A stretch of 64,000 bases of DNA. It comes from Aquamicrobium sp. (GTDB lineage: Bacteria; Pseudomonadota; Alphaproteobacteria; Rhizobiales; Rhizobiaceae). The notes below the pieces were generated by a model. It was given only the letters and a program-made list of their open reading frames with translations, did not search any database and was not told the DNA's origin. Shown here in pieces: positions 24,001-33,358 of the stretch. Position 1 is the first letter of the stretch; every line of letters starts with the position of its first letter. Both the position numbers and the translations under genes were made by a program. Location of the stretch: contig JAHHDT010000005.1 in the NCBI GenBank assembly GCA_019739225.1, positions 124,001-188,000 on the forward strand, written 5' to 3'.

Positions 24001-26058
24001 TCAGCGCAGCGTCGCCGCGATGTTCCCGCCATCGACGGTGGTGACGTCGGCTGTTGTGCGCTCTGCCAGCGCATGGTGCAGGAAGGCCTGCGCCACGTGT
24101 TCGGCCGTCACCTCCAGCCCGAGCAGGTTGCCGGACATGTAGTCCTTCTCGGAAAGCCCGCGCGCCTTCGAGCGGCTGGCGATCATCTCGTCGGTAAGCA
24201 GGCCGGAGCGGATGCGGTCGGCGTTGACGGCATTGGCGCGCACGCCGATGTCGCCATATTCCAGGGCATACTGCCGCGACAGGAACAGCGTTGCTGCTTT
24301 CGGTATGCCGTAGGCGCCGAATTTCGGACCCGGATTGACCGCCTGCTTGGAGGTGTTGAACAGCAGTGCGCCGCCGGTGCCCTGCTGCTTGAAAATGCGC
24401 ACGGCCGCTTGCGCGACATTCTGGTGCGAGAAGAAATTGAGCTCGAAGCTCTTGCGCAGCAGCGCGTCGTCCAGCTCGCCGATTCCGCCTTCAAAGGCGG
24501 CTCCCGCGTTCGAGACCACGATGTCGACGCCACCGTAATTGCGCACGGCCTGTTCGAAGGCGGCGGCGATATCTTCCGGCTTCGTCACGTCGGCACCGAC
24601 GCCGATCGAGCCGTTGCCTGCAGCCTTGGCCGCTTCTTTTGCCTTCTCAGCGTCGAGGTCGACGACCACCACATGCGCGCCCTGGCTGGCGAACAGCTTT
24701 GCCGTTGCGGCCCCAATGGCGCCGGCGCCGCCGGTTACAAGCGCGACCTGCCCCGTCAGCGGCTTCGGCTTGTTGCCGGCGAGCTTGGCCTGCTCCAGCG
24801 ACCAGTATTCGAGCTCGAAAAGGTCGGACTTGGCAAGCGGGCGGAAATCGCCGATCGCTTCGGCACCGCGCACGGCCTCGATCCACATCTCGCCGACGTC
24901 GGAGGCGATCTTCGCGTCCTTCAGCGTGCGGCCGAAACCGAACATGCCCAGCCCCGGCACGAGCAGAAGCCGCGGCATCGGGTCGAGCATGGTACGCTTC
25001 ACGTCGTCGCGCGCGTCGTTCTCCTCGAAGTAGCGGGTGTATTCGGCGACATAGTCGGCAACATGCGTCTTCACCGTCTCGGCGTAGGCGTCCAGATTGT
25101 CGGCGTCGGGCGCAGGCAGCGCCATTGGACCCGTCTTGATGCGGATCGAAAGGTCGGGCGTGGAAACGCCTCGGGCGGCGCGACGCTCCAGCCTTTCCGC
25201 GTTCAGGAATTCCAGGATCGTGGGCGATGTACGGAAGTCGCTGACCATCCGGTCGAAGCGGCCTTCGCCGTGGCGCATCGCGACCGCGCCGCGCAGCAGG
25301 GGGGCTATCTGCGCCGGGTCCGGCAGGCGCTTGGGTAGCGTGACCGGCACCAGCGGGTTCGCGGTGTTCTGCGCCACATAGTCTTCCGCCACGGTGACGT
25401 AGCGGATCATCAGATCGTAGGCATCCTTCGCCGTCTCGGCGAATGTGAAAATACCGTGCTTGTCGAGGATGAGCCCCTCGACCGAAGGATCCTGATCGTA
25501 GATTTCAGCCGCGGCCTTGGCGAGGTCGAAACCGGGCTTGATATAAGGCACGTAGCCCATCTTCGGCCCGAACACCTTGCGGATCAGCGCTTCGCTGTCG
25601 TCGCCTTGGTCGACGATGGCGAGCACGGCTGTCGAATGGGTGTGGTCGACGAACTTGTGCGGCAGGAAGGCGTGCAGCAGCGTTTCGACAGACGGGTTCG
25701 GCGAGCCGGGATCGATCAGGTTGGCGCGCTGCAGTGCCACCATGTCCTCGTCGGAAAGGCTCTCCAACGCGCGCGCCTTGAGAAGCGGCGCGAGCTTCAC
25801 TGCCGGCAGGCCCTGCGGTTCGATCACGCCCATGTCCCACCCGCTGCCCTTCACGCACAGAACCGGCCAGTGGTCGCCGACAAGGTCTGTCGCCTCGAGC
25901 TTGACGGAGGTGTTGCCGCCGCCATGCAGCACGAGGCGCGGCTCTCCGCCCAGCAGGCGGGTGGTGTAGACGCGCAGCGCGAGGTCGCGTTCGACGCCCT
26001 TTTCCGCATAGGCGGCGACCAGGGCTTCGGCGTCGTTGTCGTTCCAGAGGTTCTTCAT
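24001..26058 (-). CDS. Bifunctional class II aldolase / short-chain dehydrogenase (RhaD-like fusion)
   Basis: The protein has 685 residues. Residues 1-400 are a zinc-dependent class II aldolase (LVLHGGGNTSVK at 42-53, metal ligands in DHTHSTA with H139 and H141, and H201 in DKHGIF). Residues 430-685 are a short-chain dehydrogenase with cofactor loop TGGAGAIG (442-449), NAG, and catalytic S570, Y583 and K587 (AYGIPK). Such fusions are known as rhizobial rhamnulose-1-phosphate aldolase/dehydrogenase. Here no rhamnose isomerase or kinase is present. The gene shares a regulon with mtnK and mtnA, so a likely substrate is 5-methylthioribulose-1-phosphate, cleaved to DHAP plus methylthioacetaldehyde that the second domain would reduce or oxidise. 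That substrate is inference. Confidence 0.85.
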   Translation of the reverse strand: MKNLWNDNDAEALVAAYAEKGVERDLALRVYTTRLLGGEPRLVLHGGGNTSVKLEATDLVGDHWPVLCVKGSGWDMGVIEPQGLPAVKLAPLLKARALESLSDEDMVALQRANLIDPGSPNPSVETLLHAFLPHKFVDHTHSTAVLAIVDQGDDSEALIRKVFGPKMGYVPYIKPGFDLAKAAAEIYDQDPSVEGLILDKHGIFTFAETAKDAYDLMIRYVTVAEDYVAQNTANPLVPVTLPKRLPDPAQIAPLLRGAVAMRHGEGRFDRMVSDFRTSPTILEFLNAERLERRAARGVSTPDLSIRIKTGPMALPAPDADNLDAYAETVKTHVADYVAEYTRYFEENDARDDVKRTMLDPMPRLLLVPGLGMFGFGRTLKDAKIASDVGEMWIEAVRGAEAIGDFRPLAKSDLFELEYWSLEQAKLAGNKPKPLTGQVALVTGGAGAIGAATAKLFASQGAHVVVVDLDAEKAKEAAKAAGNGSIGVGADVTKPEDIAAAFEQAVRNYGGVDIVVSNAGAAFEGGIGELDDALLRKSFELNFFSHQNVAQAAVRIFKQQGTGGALLFNTSKQAVNPGPKFGAYGIPKAATLFLSRQYALEYGDIGVRANAVNADRIRSGLLTDEMIASRSKARGLSEKDYMSGNLLGLEVTAEHVAQAFLHHALAERTTADVTTVDGGNIAATLR

Positions 26059-26094
26059 GTCTTGTCCGTCAGTGGCGTTGGGAGGATACGAATG

Positions 26095-27051
26095 TCAGGC
26101 GGCGGAACTGGCCGCCTCGGCGAGAAGGCGTTCGGCCATGCTTTGCGAAAGCACGAGATGGGTTGCGAATTTGCCGGCAAGGGCGGCCTTGAGCGGGTCT
26201 AGCTTGGCGCTTTCCTGCACGACCATCATCCGCTTCGGGATATGCCGGAAAGACGCGAAGTCGGCGGAGATGACCCGCCGGTTGTAGTCGCAGTCGAGGA
26301 GCTCGCCCGTGGCGTCGATCATCTGTCCGGCGATCACGCCCGCCGCTCCGCGATCGCGCAGGGCGTGCACCTCGTCGGCGGTCATCGCACCGCATTTGAC
26401 CACGTGGGCGTCCTCGTCGACCATGCCGACCGAAAACAGCGCCAGATCGCAATCCGACACACCCGCGAGCTGCTCTCGGATCACCGGTTCGTCGCGCAGT
26501 TCGCGCGCCAGACGCTCGCTCGATAGCACCAGCGGTGCGTAGAAATTGAGGCCCTTGGCGTTGAGCCGGCGGGCGATTTCCATCGTGCACTGGTCCGGCC
26601 GGTAGGAGTAGGGCGCGCCGAGATTGCCGCAAAGCTGCACGACGGTAACGTCCTGCAGGTCCGCATAGGACATGACGTCGGCGATCGAATAGACCGTTCG
26701 GCCCCAGGCGATGCCTATCTTCTGGCCGCTGGCCGCCAGCGAAAGGAAGACGCTTGCCGCCAGTGCTGGGATTTCGACGGCGGGCTCGAAGACCGGTCCG
26801 GTTTCCGGGGCCACCCAAACTCCGGCGAGCCCGTAGGTGTCCTCCACGCGCCGCGCCAGCACGTCGCTGGCAAAGAGATGCGTCGACGTGGCGATGGTGA
26901 CGATGCCGCTTTCTCGCGCCTTGCGCAGGTAGAGCGCCACGGACGCGCGCGAGATGTCGAGACGCCGCGCGACCTCGTCCTGCCGCAGGCCATGCGTGTA
27001 GTAGAGCCACGCGGCCTTGTGCACGATCTGGTCGCCGGGGCGGGTTGGCAT
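26095..27051 (-). CDS. SorC/DeoR-type sugar-binding transcriptional regulator
   Basis: This 318-residue regulator has an N-terminal helix-turn-helix (HKAAWLYYTHGLRQDEVARR followed by LDISRASVALYLRKAR) and the C-terminal sugar-phosphate-binding domain of the SorC/LsrR family (GIAWGRTVYSIADVMSY, VVQLCGNLGAPYSYRPDQ, GVIAGQMIDATGELLDCDYN). Members usually bind a phosphorylated sugar that releases them from palindromic operators. Start 27051 has AAGGAAGGGA eight bases upstream; a start 27 bases earlier has no site. It lies between the binding-protein and aldolase genes. The perfect palindrome at 30803-30831 is the obvious operator, with MTR-1-phosphate or a product as likely inducer. Confidence 0.88.
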   Translation of the reverse strand: MPTRPGDQIVHKAAWLYYTHGLRQDEVARRLDISRASVALYLRKARESGIVTIATSTHLFASDVLARRVEDTYGLAGVWVAPETGPVFEPAVEIPALAASVFLSLAASGQKIGIAWGRTVYSIADVMSYADLQDVTVVQLCGNLGAPYSYRPDQCTMEIARRLNAKGLNFYAPLVLSSERLARELRDEPVIREQLAGVSDCDLALFSVGMVDEDAHVVKCGAMTADEVHALRDRGAAGVIAGQMIDATGELLDCDYNRRVISADFASFRHIPKRMMVVQESAKLDPLKAALAGKFATHLVLSQSMAERLLAEAASSAA

Positions 27052-27122
27052 GGCTCTGTCCCTTCCTTTCGTCGTCATGACAAAAGTACGTACTGCGCGC
27101 GAGCGAGACCGGTAAGGTGAAA

Positions 27123-27157
27123 CGGGCGGGACGGTCCGTTGCGAACCGCCCCGCCCG
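27123..27157 (-). terminator. Hairpin after the sugar-type binding-protein gene
   Basis: Arms CGGGCGGGACGG (27123-27134) and CCGCCCCGCCCG (27146-27157) pair with one A-C mismatch around an 11-base loop. It lies 15 bases past the binding-protein stop on the leftward transcript, before the SorC gene, and may attenuate or process the message. Confidence 0.6.
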
Positions 27158-27171
27158 AAGCTTGAAACCGC

Positions 27172-28218
27172 CTACTCGTTCGGGTTCGGCATCCACGCAG
27201 GCATGGCGACATCGGCATGGTTGAACTGGGGCATCTTGGCCGACAATTCCTCCATGTTCTTGATGTCGCTGTCGTTGAGTTCGGCCTGCGTGATCAGCGT
27301 CGGCGGCACGATGACGCTGGCGCCCGGCTCCTCGCCGGCGAGCATCATGGCGAGCGCGCGCACCGAAACCTGGCCGACGACGGCCGGGTTGGTGGCGGCC
27401 GTCGCGACCCATGCACTGCCGGGCTCGCGCATCGCCGAGATGTCGGCGGTGGAGATGTCGGCCGAATAGATCTTGATGTCCGAGGAAAGCCCGGCTTCGT
27501 CCACCGCGATCTTCACGCCTTTCGCGAACTCGTCATAGGGTGCGAAGACGACCTGGATGCCGGGATTGGCGGTCAGCACCGAACGCGCCTGATTGGCGAC
27601 GGAGTTGGCGATCGGGTTGTCGAGCGTGCCGAACATGGCAACTTCCTCGATGCCCGAATAGCGCTCCTTGAATTCCCGCCAGGTCTCGTCGCGCCGGTCG
27701 AGCGGTGCGATGCCGGCAACGTAGACATAGGCTGCCTTCCAGGCCTCTCCATTGTCCTCGATAGCCTGTTCCAGCGCGAGCCTTGCGAGGTCGCGGTCGG
27801 ACTGCTCGATCTGCGGGATCGCCTCGTTCTCGACATTCACGTCGAAGGCGACGACCTTGATGCCGGCATCGACTGCACGCTGTGCGGCCTCCTTCATTGA
27901 TTCGGTCAGGCCGTGCTGGATGATGATGCCGTCGACGCCGAGCGCGATCGCCTGGTCGACCATGTCGGCCTGCAGCGCCGCATCCTGACGGCTGTCCAGC
28001 ACGCGCAGGTCGACGCCCAGCGCCTTGGCCTGCGATTCGACGCCGGCCAGATAGGCCTGGAAGAAGTCGCCGGTGGACAGGTATCGCACCAGCGCGATCT
28101 GGACGTCGGCGGCATTGTCGAACGGCGCCGGCCGGTCCTGTGCCAGCGCCGGCAAGGCGAAGATGCCCGTGGCCGCGGCCAGTCCAAGGGCGCTGAATGT
28201 CCTGCGGGTAATGCTCAT
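27172..28218 (-). CDS. Sugar-type ABC substrate-binding protein (RbsB/LsrB fold), predicted methylthioribose binder
   Basis: This 348-residue periplasmic protein has a signal that includes a twin-arginine-like start (SITRRTFSALGL) and cleavage after PALAQ. The Peripla_BP_4 fold is recognisable from VQIALVRYLSTGDFFQAYLAG, DMVDQAIALGVDGIIIQHGL, VVAFDVNVENEAIPQI and VVFAPYDEFAKGVKIAVDE. These resemble ribose- and AI-2-binding proteins. GGAGG precedes ATG 28218. It is third in the leftward operon after the ATPase and permease. Because mtnK and mtnA are divergently transcribed from the same control region, 5-methylthioribose or 5-deoxyribose is the predicted ligand. This is inference from context. 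Confidence 0.88.
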   Translation of the reverse strand: MSITRRTFSALGLAAATGIFALPALAQDRPAPFDNAADVQIALVRYLSTGDFFQAYLAGVESQAKALGVDLRVLDSRQDAALQADMVDQAIALGVDGIIIQHGLTESMKEAAQRAVDAGIKVVAFDVNVENEAIPQIEQSDRDLARLALEQAIEDNGEAWKAAYVYVAGIAPLDRRDETWREFKERYSGIEEVAMFGTLDNPIANSVANQARSVLTANPGIQVVFAPYDEFAKGVKIAVDEAGLSSDIKIYSADISTADISAMREPGSAWVATAATNPAVVGQVSVRALAMMLAGEEPGASVIVPPTLITQAELNDSDIKNMEELSAKMPQFNHADVAMPAWMPNPNE

Positions 28219-28264
28219 GCTCGTTTCCTCCACTCTGTGGCTTGTTGCAGCCTTGTTGAACCCG

Positions 28265-29252
28265 TCATCTCGCCCTGTTGGAGAGCGCGAATGTGAAGAC
28301 GAGGGCGACGACGAGAACCGCGCCCTTGACGAAATCCTGCGTGTAGTAGGGCGCGTTCATCATCGTCAGCCCCTGCAGCAGGACGCCCACGAAGAGAGCG
28401 CCGATTGCGGTGCCGAAGGCGTTCGGCTTGGCGGCACCCAGCACCGCGAAGCCGATCAGCGCCGCGGCCACCGAATCGAGCAGCAGATTGTTGCCGGAGG
28501 CGATGTCGCCCCGGCCCAGTCGCGCGGCGAGCAGGATGCCGCCGATCGAGGCGAAGACGCCGGAGATGACATAGGCCCAGATCTTGTAAACCTTGACTGG
28601 CGCGCCTGCGAGTTCAGCCGCCTTTTCGTTGCTGCCGACCGCATACATCATCCGCCCGAACCGCGTGAATTCGAGGAAGAACCAGATCAGGACCGCCAGC
28701 ACCAGCAACACCACGACCGACACCGGAAGCAGATTGTCGATGAAGAAAGTCGAGCCGGTGTCGCCCGAGCGCCAGGAACGTCGGGCTGAACGTGCCGGTC
28801 GCCGTCGAGCCGTCGGGCATGGTCATGCCGGTGGCGATGGAGCGGCCTTCCGTGGGGATGCGTTGGAGCCCGACCAGCAGGAACATCATGCCGAGCGTGG
28901 CAAGCAGGTCGGGCACGCGCATATAGACGATGATGATGCCGTTGACGAGGCCGACCAGGGCGCCGATTGCCAGGCAGAAGAGCACCGCGACAAGCGCGTT
29001 CTGCTCCAGCACGACCATGGCGTAGGCCGCGGCCATCATTGCGCTGGTGGCGACCGAGCCGATGGACAGGTCGAAGCCGCCGACGACAAGGGTTGCCGTG
29101 ACGCCCAGCGCCAGGATGCCGGTGATGGCAACCGACTGGAAGATGAAGACCGCGCTCTGCGGCGAGGCGAAGCCGGGTGCGGCGAACGCGAAGAACACGA
29201 TCAGTGCGGCCAGAAGGGCCAGGAATCCGTAGCGGATGACGGTGTCGGCCAT
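28265..29252 (-). CDS. Sugar ABC transporter permease (RbsC-like), one +1 frameshift
   Basis: After removing one surplus base near 28765 the gene encodes about 328 residues with 8-10 helices of the BPD_transp_2 family. The N-terminal part has GVTATLVVGGFDLSIGSVAT, the family hallmark, and RVPDLLATLGMMF. The frame breaks after PTFLALG and resumes as DTGSTFFIDNLLPVSVVVLL, continuing through FTRFGRMMYAVGSNEKAAEL and KIWAYVISGVFASIGG to the stop at 28265. Its ATG overlaps the stop of the ATPase gene (TGATG). The sequence after the break is perfectly conserved, so an error in the consensus is likelier than decay. Confidence 0.85.
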
Positions 29253-30758
29253 CAGGCGGCGCCTCGTATATCTTCGCCGGCGACCTGCGCCAGCAGTCTG
29301 TCCATGTCCAGGCCGGCGTTGCGGTGCTCGCCGACGATGGTGTGTTCCGACATCACCAGGATGCGGTCGGCGGTCTCGAGCGCCTCGTCGAGCTCGGTCA
29401 GGAACAGGAGCGTCGCCCTGCCCGCCGCGCCGGCGCGCAGCTTCGCCGCGATGTCGCGCCTTGCGGCGATGTCGACGCCCTGGAACGGCTCGTCGAGGAT
29501 CAGCAGCGAGGAAGGCTGCGACGGTCCAGCGCGCCACCATCACCTTCTGCTGGTTGCCGCCGGAAAGGGTCTGCATCCGGTCGCGCTCGCCACGGCAGAC
29601 GATGCCGAGTTCCTCGATCTGCCGGCGGGCGATTGCGCGCTCGGCGCGCGGCTGCGACACGCCCAACCGGGCAAGGCGACGCAGGAACGGCAGGCTTACG
29701 TTCTTGTAGAGATTGAAATCGGCGACGATGCCGCTTTCCGCACGATCCTTGGCGACGAGAAAGACGCCTCCTTCTATCGCGTCGGCCGGCGAACGAGGGC
29801 GATACTCGCGCCCCTCCAGCGTCATCGTTCCGCCGAGCGGGCGGCGCACCCCGAACAGCGTCTCGGCAAGCGCCGTCTTGCCGACGCCGACAAGCCCGGT
29901 GATCGCGACCACCTCGCCGTCGCCGAGCGCAAGCGAAAAGGGTCTTGCCTGGCTTGCGATGCGCAGGCCCTTGGCTTCGAAGACCGTTCGCGTCGCGTCC
30001 TTCACCGATACCGTCGATAGATCCATAGCCCGGCCGAGCATCGCGTCGACCGCGCCCTCGTAGTCGAGCGGCTTGTCGGCGAAGACGCCCGCGATGACGC
30101 CGTCCCGCAATGCGACGATCCGGTCCGCGATGCGGCGGATGTCGGACATGCGGTGCGAGATGTAGAGGATGGCGACGCCGTGCTCGCGCAGCCGCTCGAC
30201 CACCGCGAACAGCCGGTTGGCTTCCGCGCTCGACAGCGACGATGTCGGCTCGTCGAGGATCATAACCTTGGGCTCGTGCGCCATGGCGCGCGCGATGGCC
30301 ACCATCTGCCGGTCGGCGAGCGAAAGCTCGGATATGCTGGCGGAAAGGTTGACCTGCAGCCCAAGCCGGTCGGCGACCGCCCGCGCCTCGCGCCTGACGC
30401 GGCGCGGATTGAAAAGCAGAGGCGCGCCCTTGCCGGTGAGCCTGTCCATGGTCAGGTTCGTGGCGACGTCGAGGGCGGCCACCACGCCGTCATTGATGTT
30501 CTGGTGAACCGTCACCACCCCGGCGCGGATCGCCTCGGCGGGTGAGGCGGGGTCGAATGGCTCGCCCGAAAGGTGCATCGTGCCGCGGTCGCGCGCATGC
30601 ACGCCGCTGATCACCTTCACCAGCGTCGACTTGCCGGCGCCGTTGGCTCCCATCAGTACGGTGACTTCGCCTGCGCGCAACTCGAGATCGACGTCGCTCA
30701 GCACCCGAATGGGGCCAAACGCCTTCTCCAGACCCGCAATGCGGAACATGGCTTCCAT
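29252..30758 (-). CDS. Sugar ABC transporter ATP-binding protein (RbsA-like, two domains), one +1 frameshift
   Basis: The repaired protein has about 501 residues with two ATPase domains. Domain 1 has Walker A MGANGAGKS, signature-like ELSLADRQMV and Walker B VMILDEPTSSL. Domain 2 has the degenerate Walker A GLVGVGKT usual for RbsA and signature LSGGNQQK. A surplus base near 29516, just after VMVARWTVA, shifts the frame; correcting it gives PSSLLILDEPFQGVDIA and an ending GEDIRGAA with the stop overlapping the permease start. ATG 30758 is chosen because GGGAGGAG lies nine bases upstream. It heads the leftward operon controlled by the 30.8-kb palindrome. Confidence 0.86.
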
Positions 30759-30784
30759 GGCCGCCAACTCCTCCCTGGCACCGG

Positions 30785-30848
30785 ACGCTACGGCACTGTA
30801 TCGGCAATTGTCAACATGATTGACAATTGCCAGTCTCGTCTCTAGCGT
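30785..30848. promoter_or_regulatory. Divergent promoters overlapping a perfect 12+12 palindrome
   Basis: GGCAATTGTCAA (30803-30814) and TTGACAATTGCC (30820-30831) are exact reverse complements around spacer CATGA. Each arm supplies a TTGACA -35 box. Rightward, TTGACA (30820-30825) is 17 bases from TAGCGT (30843-30848), leading to mtnK. Leftward, TTGACA (30814-30809) is 18 bases from another TAGCGT (30790-30785), leading to the importer genes. A dimer or tetramer bound here would block both promoters. The SorC-family protein encoded in the leftward operon is the expected ligand. Confidence 0.75.
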
Positions 30849-30920
30849 TTTCCTTCAGAGGCGGAGAACCGGCGTATCAAGACCGTATCCGCAACCATGC
30901 GCAGTGACGGGAGGAGTTGC

Positions 30921-32189
30921 ATGGACGCCGCATCTTTCGAGGCGCTGAATGCCGAAACGCTGGGCCCGAGGCTGGGTGGGCTGGAGGCGCTGCGCGCCCG
31001 TCTCGGAGACGATCCGTCAGCATGGCGCGTCCGCGAGGTCGGCGATGGCAACCTCAACCTGGTGTTCATCGTCGACGGCGACAAAGGCAGCGTGATCGTC
31101 AAGCAGGCGCTGCCCTATGTGCGCCTTGTAGGCGAGAGCTGGCCGCTGCCGCTTAAGCGCTCCTTCTTCGAATACCACACGCTGACGCGCCAGGCTGCCC
31201 GCGCGCCCGGCCAAGTGCCGGAGATCTTCCATTTCGACGAGCAGCAGGCGCTGATCGTCATGGAGTTTCTATCGCCGCACGTGATCCTGCGCCGCGCGCT
31301 GATCGACGGCCGGATGCTGCCGCGCATCGCCGACGACCTAGCGCTGTTCATGGCGCGCACGCTTTTCCGCGGGTCGGACCTTTCCATGCAGACACGGGAG
31401 CGCAAGGCCGATCTGGCGCTCTTCGCCGACAATGTCGAACTCTGTGACATCACCGAGAACCTGGTTTTCTCCGACCCTTATTTCGACGCGGAGATGAACT
31501 CGCACACCTCACCGCAGCTCGACGGTCTGGTGGCGCAGTTGCGTGCCGATCGCGACCTCAAGGTTGCCGCGCAGCGCATGAAACACATCTTTGCCGCGCG
31601 GGCGGAGACGCTCGTGCATGGCGACCTGCATACCGGCTCGATCATGGTAACCGAGACGGAAACCAGGGTCATCGATCCCGAATTCGCCTTCTATGGCCCG
31701 ATGGCCTTCGATGTCGGCATGCTCTTCGCCAATTTCTGGATGTCTTATTTCTCCCAGTCGGGTCATGAGCAGGAGGGCAATCGCGACGCGATGCGCGCCT
31801 ACCTTCTGGATGTGCAGGAGCGCTGCTGGAACGGCTTCGTGGCCGAGTTTTCGCGCCTGTGGCGCACCGAGCGGAACGGCATCCTCTACCAGAAGAGCCT
31901 GTTCGAGGCGCAGGGCGATCATCTCGGCGCGGAGCAGGCGCTGGGCGAGCTGCTGCGCGAGATGTGGGTCGACCTGCTCGGTTTCGCCGGCATCGAGATT
32001 CACCGCCGCATCCTCGGTCTCGCGCACAACGCCGACTTCGAGACGATCGAGGATCCTGACATGCGGGCGCGATGTGAGGCGAAAGCGCTCAAGTTCGGGC
32101 GGCAGATCGCCGTCAACCGTGCCCACCTGAACGGTATGAAGGAAGCCAATGCGCTTGCAGCGCTGATCGAGACGGGAGCGGTGGCGTGA
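30921..32189 (+). CDS. mtnK: 5-methylthioribose kinase
   Basis: This 422-residue cytosolic kinase phosphorylates 5-methylthioribose at C1 using ATP. It shows the choline-kinase-like fold with [15 protein letters not shown] (nucleotide loop), Lys in [11 protein letters not shown], catalytic loop HGDLHTGS (233-240) and the metal-binding [14 protein letters not shown] (251-264), all diagnostic of MtnK. Start ATG 30921 is preceded by GGAGG. Its stop overlaps the mtnA GTG start, so the two are translationally coupled. The product is the substrate of MtnA. MtnK may also accept 5-deoxyribose. Confidence 0.95.
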   Translation: MDAASFEALNAETLGPRLGGLEALRARLGDDPSAWRVREVGDGNLNLVFIVDGDKGSVIVKQALPYVRLVGESWPLPLKRSFFEYHTLTRQAARAPGQVPEIFHFDEQQALIVMEFLSPHVILRRALIDGRMLPRIADDLALFMARTLFRGSDLSMQTRERKADLALFADNVELCDITENLVFSDPYFDAEMNSHTSPQLDGLVAQLRADRDLKVAAQRMKHIFAARAETLVHGDLHTGSIMVTETETRVIDPEFAFYGPMAFDVGMLFANFWMSYFSQSGHEQEGNRDAMRAYLLDVQERCWNGFVAEFSRLWRTERNGILYQKSLFEAQGDHLGAEQALGELLREMWVDLLGFAGIEIHRRILGLAHNADFETIEDPDMRARCEAKALKFGRQIAVNRAHLNGMKEANALAALIETGAVA

Positions 32190-33277
32190 GAGTTGGCGAC
32201 AGGCATTTCCGTACCATCTGGCTGAACGACGATGGCAGAGCGGTCGACATAATCGACCAGCGCTGGCTGCCGCACGATTTCCGGATCGTCACACTGTCGA
32301 CCGTAGAGGATGTCGCGACCGCGATCCGCGACATGTGGGTGCGTGGCGCGCCGCTGATCGGGGTCACTGCGGCCTACGGCGTTGCCATCGCCATGCATGC
32401 CGATCCGTCCGACGAAGCGCTGGAAGCGGTATGGCGTACGCTTCACGAGACGCGTCCGACGGCGATCAACCTGCGCTGGGCGCTCGACGAGATGACGCGG
32501 CTCCTGAAGCCGCTGCCCGCGGCCGAGCGCGCCGACGCCGCCTATGCGCGCGCTGCCGAGATCGCCGACGAGGACGTCGAACTCAACCGGTCGATCGGCT
32601 CGCACGGCCTGACGCTGATCCGCCAGATCGCCGCGTCGAAGAAGCCGGGCGAAAGCGTCAACATCCTCACCCACTGCAATGCCGGCTGGCTGGCGACCGT
32701 CGACTATGGCACCGCCACCGCGCCGATCTACATGGCCACGGAAGAGGGCATTCCCGTCCACGTCTACGTTGACGAAACACGGCCGCGAAATCAGGGCGCG
32801 CAGCTCACCGCATGGGAAATGGCCGGCCACGGCGTGTCGCACACGCTGGTCGTGGACAATGCCGGCGGTCACCTCATGCAGCGCGGCCAGGTCGACATGG
32901 TGATCGTCGGGACCGACCGCACCACGGCCAATGGCGATGTCTGCAACAAGATAGGCACCTATCTGAAGGCACTTGCTGCCCGCGACAACGGCGTGCCGTT
33001 CTACGTCGCCCTGCCGTCGCCCACCATCGACTGGACGGTGAAGGATGGCCTCGCCGAAATCCCGATCGAGGAGCGCTCGGGCGACGAGGTGTCTCTGGTC
33101 TGGGGCCGCGCGCCCTCCGGCGAGGTGGTGCAGGTGCGCATATCGCCGGACGAGACCGAGGCGGCAAATCCCGCCTTCGACGTGACGCCGGCGCGGCTCG
33201 TGACCGGCCTCATCACAGAGCGCGGTATCGCCGAAGCCTCAGCCGAAGGGCTGAAGGGGCTGTTTCCCGAAAGCTGA
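32186..33277 (+). CDS. mtnA: S-methyl-5-thioribose-1-phosphate isomerase
   Basis: This 363-residue enzyme of the eIF2B-like family converts 5-methylthioribose-1-phosphate to 5-methylthioribulose-1-phosphate. Key features are RGAPLIG (53-59), catalytic C164 in [11 protein letters not shown]244 in [13 protein letters not shown] and KIGTY. The start codon is GTG 32186 inside a GTGA overlap with mtnK. Downstream methionine-salvage genes (mtnB, mtnC/W/X, mtnD) are absent from the window; instead a class II aldolase sits in the same regulon. This enzyme would generate that aldolase's substrate. Confidence 0.95.
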   Translation: MRVGDRHFRTIWLNDDGRAVDIIDQRWLPHDFRIVTLSTVEDVATAIRDMWVRGAPLIGVTAAYGVAIAMHADPSDEALEAVWRTLHETRPTAINLRWALDEMTRLLKPLPAAERADAAYARAAEIADEDVELNRSIGSHGLTLIRQIAASKKPGESVNILTHCNAGWLATVDYGTATAPIYMATEEGIPVHVYVDETRPRNQGAQLTAWEMAGHGVSHTLVVDNAGGHLMQRGQVDMVIVGTDRTTANGDVCNKIGTYLKALAARDNGVPFYVALPSPTIDWTVKDGLAEIPIEERSGDEVSLVWGRAPSGEVVQVRISPDETEAANPAFDVTPARLVTGLITERGIAEASAEGLKGLFPES

Positions 33278-33358
33278 TCCGCCGGCTGTCCCTTTTGCAG
33301 TTGCGGGGTGCGTCCGCCGGCGCGAAGATGGTCTTCCTGTCGTCGGGGGAAGAACTGC

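Noticed and set aside
24001-26058. Rhamnose catabolic gene (rhaD) in a rhamnose locus
   Set aside because: Domain match is good, but the regulon carries mtnK and mtnA and no rhamnose isomerase, kinase or mutarotase, so the rhamnose label is not adopted.
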